From assembly GCA_009705435.1 (NCBI GenBank), contig WLTJ01000109.1, forward strand, positions 1-6,120: 6,120 bases of DNA, given 5' to 3'. This DNA is from Actinomycetota bacterium (GTDB taxonomy: Bacteria > Actinomycetota > Acidimicrobiia > Acidimicrobiales > Ilumatobacteraceae). The translations under genes and the position numbers were made by a program. Below, piece after piece: positions 4,869-6,120 of the stretch. Under the pieces are notes generated by a model that was not told the DNA's origin, did no database searches, and was given only the letters and a program-made list of their open reading frames with translations. The first letter of the stretch is position 1, and every line of letters starts with the position of its first letter.

Positions 4869-6120
4869 CGCAGCGACATAGAAGGTCTCAGGGCCATTGC
4901 CGTTGTTCTAGTGGTTCTCTACCACATGGATTTCTCACTGGTCTCGGGTGGATATATCGGGGTGGACATCTTTTTAGTCATCTCTGGTTTTCTCATCAGC
5001 CGGCTTCTGTTGGATGAGTTTGAAAAAACTGGGGCGATTAGTCTTCGCCAGTTTTACGCCAGGCGCGTCAGACGACTCTTACCGATTTCGAGTTTTGTTC
5101 TCCTGGTGACTGCACTTCTCGGGCTCATCATTCTCGAACCCACGCGCATCAATAACCTCGGAGATGATATATGGGCTGCTGGACTTTTTTCGGCGAATAT
5201 CGTGTTTGCCTCTCGGGGAGCCGACTATCTCAACAGCGAACTACCGCCATCACCCATTCAACACTTTTGGTCACTCGCCGTTGAGGAGCAGTTTTATCTG
5301 ATCTGGCCGACAGTCATTTTCATTCTTCTTGTTTTGGCAAAAAAGTACTGGCGACATATCGCTTTAGTGGCCACCCTTGCCGCCATCGCAGTGTCGCTTT
5401 GGGCCAGTTGGAAGCAGACTCCTCTGCATCCATCATGGTCGTATTACGGACTCCACGCCCGAGCCTGGCAATTGTGTTGCGGTGCATTGTTAGCGATGAC
5501 AACTCGTAAAACTTTGATCCCTCATCGCCTTGCGGCAACTGCTGTGGCTTGGACGAGTCTTCTCGCCATTGCTTACGCGATGTACACCTACGACAATTCA
5601 ACAGTCTTCCCAGGAACCGCAGCCCTCGTTCCGACACTGGCGGCAGTCGGCTTGCTGTGGAGTCAGGGGAATTGGTTTGGCTCAAAGATCATTCTCGATA
5701 ACAGCGTTGCACAATGGATTGGTTCGCGTTCATATTCAATTTACTTGTGGCATTGGCCACTGATTGTCTTAGCGATCACCTTGCAAAACGACGACAAGGC
5801 GACGTTGGTTGGTGCTGTACTGCTGGCCCTCTTCCTCTCAGAAATTGGATACCGAATCATCGAGAATCCGATACGAAATTCAATACGCATACGCCAGCAT
5901 GCCAAAAGAGCATTCGCCATCGGGTTGGCATGCATCATTCTGACCATCGGTACTGGCTTGGCGATCAGCCACGCAACATTCACTGTCGGCAGCGGTATTG
6001 CCGAGAGCGCCAATTTTTCTGATACTTCTTATTTGGAAGCAGCAATACTGAATCAAGTTTTACCAGCGAATCTTCAACCCTCCTTACTTGCCGCACCCAA
6101 TGACCGATCACTCATTTACA
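4854..6120 (+). CDS. Membrane acyltransferase of the acyltransferase-3 (OafA-like) family, C-terminus cut by the window edge
   Basis: The frame is open without a stop to the right edge, about 420 codons. Family landmarks appear in order: the RSDIEGLRA box (4869-4895), Tyr-His ending the first helix (4920-4925) with the His expected to be catalytic, GVDIFLVISGF (4959-4991), FYARRVRRLLP, WSLAVEEQFYLIWP (5268-5309), SYSIYLWHWPL (5730-5762) and RIIENPIR near 5850. Between them are many hydrophobic membrane helices. These proteins move acetyl or other acyl groups across or at the membrane to sugars, lipopolysaccharide, peptidoglycan or antibiotics. After the last helix the segment VLPANLQPSLLAAPNDRSLIY-like at the edge resembles the linker that leads to an extracellular SGNH domain in long members, so more than 200 residues are probably missing. 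The start is uncertain: no ATG, GTG or TTG occurs in frame before the conserved box. The first in-frame canonical starts (GTG 4911, ATG 4926) would delete that box. The acceptor cannot be told from sequence. Confidence 0.88.
   Translation, partial: MIIKFRSDIEGLRAIAVVLVVLYHMDFSLVSGGYIGVDIFLVISGFLISRLLLDEFEKTGAISLRQFYARRVRRLLPISSFVLLVTALLGLIILEPTRINNLGDDIWAAGLFSANIVFASRGADYLNSELPPSPIQHFWSLAVEEQFYLIWPTVIFILLVLAKKYWRHIALVATLAAIAVSLWASWKQTPLHPSWSYYGLHARAWQLCCGALLAMTTRKTLIPHRLAATAVAWTSLLAIAYAMYTYDNSTVFPGTAALVPTLAAVGLLWSQGNWFGSKIILDNSVAQWIGSRSYSIYLWHWPLIVLAITLQNDDKATLVGAVLLALFLSEIGYRIIENPIRNSIRIRQHAKRAFAIGLACIILTIGTGLAISHATFTVGSGIAESANFSDTSYLEAAILNQVLPANLQPSLLAAPNDRSLIY

Noticed and set aside
5320..6013. 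Open frames on both strands inside the acyltransferase (5320-5685, 5530-5763, 5714-6022, 5741-6013)
   Set aside because: They are shadows of the membrane protein frame, which carries all the conserved family motifs.

Overview
The window suggests a mid-GC bacterium, most likely an actinobacterium. The main reason is that OleB and OleC of the long-chain olefin pathway are fused into one polypeptide, an arrangement known mainly from Actinobacteria. The base composition looks close to half G+C by eye, so a high-GC streptomycete or mycobacterium is unlikely and a freshwater or marine actinobacterial lineage is more plausible. The lineage is an inference: no rRNA or other marker gene is present.

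Layout. Positions 1-4710 are all read on the minus strand and form one tight gene series. In transcription order it holds a 64-residue zinc-ribbon protein with a very acidic tail (4516-4710), an RlmI-type PUA plus SAM methyltransferase of the 23S rRNA m5C family (3220-4497), the thiolase-like OleA (2122-3162), and an OleB-OleC fusion that runs off the left edge (1-2119). The gaps are 18, 57 and 2 bases, and no convincing terminator separates the genes. Positions 4711-4853 form a short divergent intergenic region with a perfect 17-bp palindrome and a set of GAGGTG-type repeats. From about 4854 to the right edge, on the plus strand, lies an integral-membrane acyltransferase of the acyltransferase-3 (OafA-like) family. 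Its reading frame has no normal start codon and appears to be shifted by one base within its first few codons.

How the genes work together. OleA condenses two fatty acyl-CoAs head to head to a 2-alkyl-3-keto acid. OleD, not in the window and expected just beyond the left edge, reduces this to the 2-alkyl-3-hydroxy acid. OleC closes it to a beta-lactone using ATP, and OleB decarboxylates the lactone to a long-chain internal cis-olefin. All diagnostic catalytic residues visible for OleA, OleB and the N-terminal part of OleC are intact, so the pathway is probably functional. The rRNA methyltransferase and the small zinc protein are upstream on the same strand but have no known biochemical link to olefin synthesis. 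The acyltransferase is probably an envelope polysaccharide or lipid modifier and is transcribed away from the ole genes.

I found no tRNA, rRNA, CRISPR array, insertion sequence or phage gene. Most of the window is an ordinary known pathway. The points most worth checking are the apparent +1 frameshift at the acyltransferase start, the palindrome in the divergent promoter region, and the uncharacterised acidic zinc-ribbon protein.
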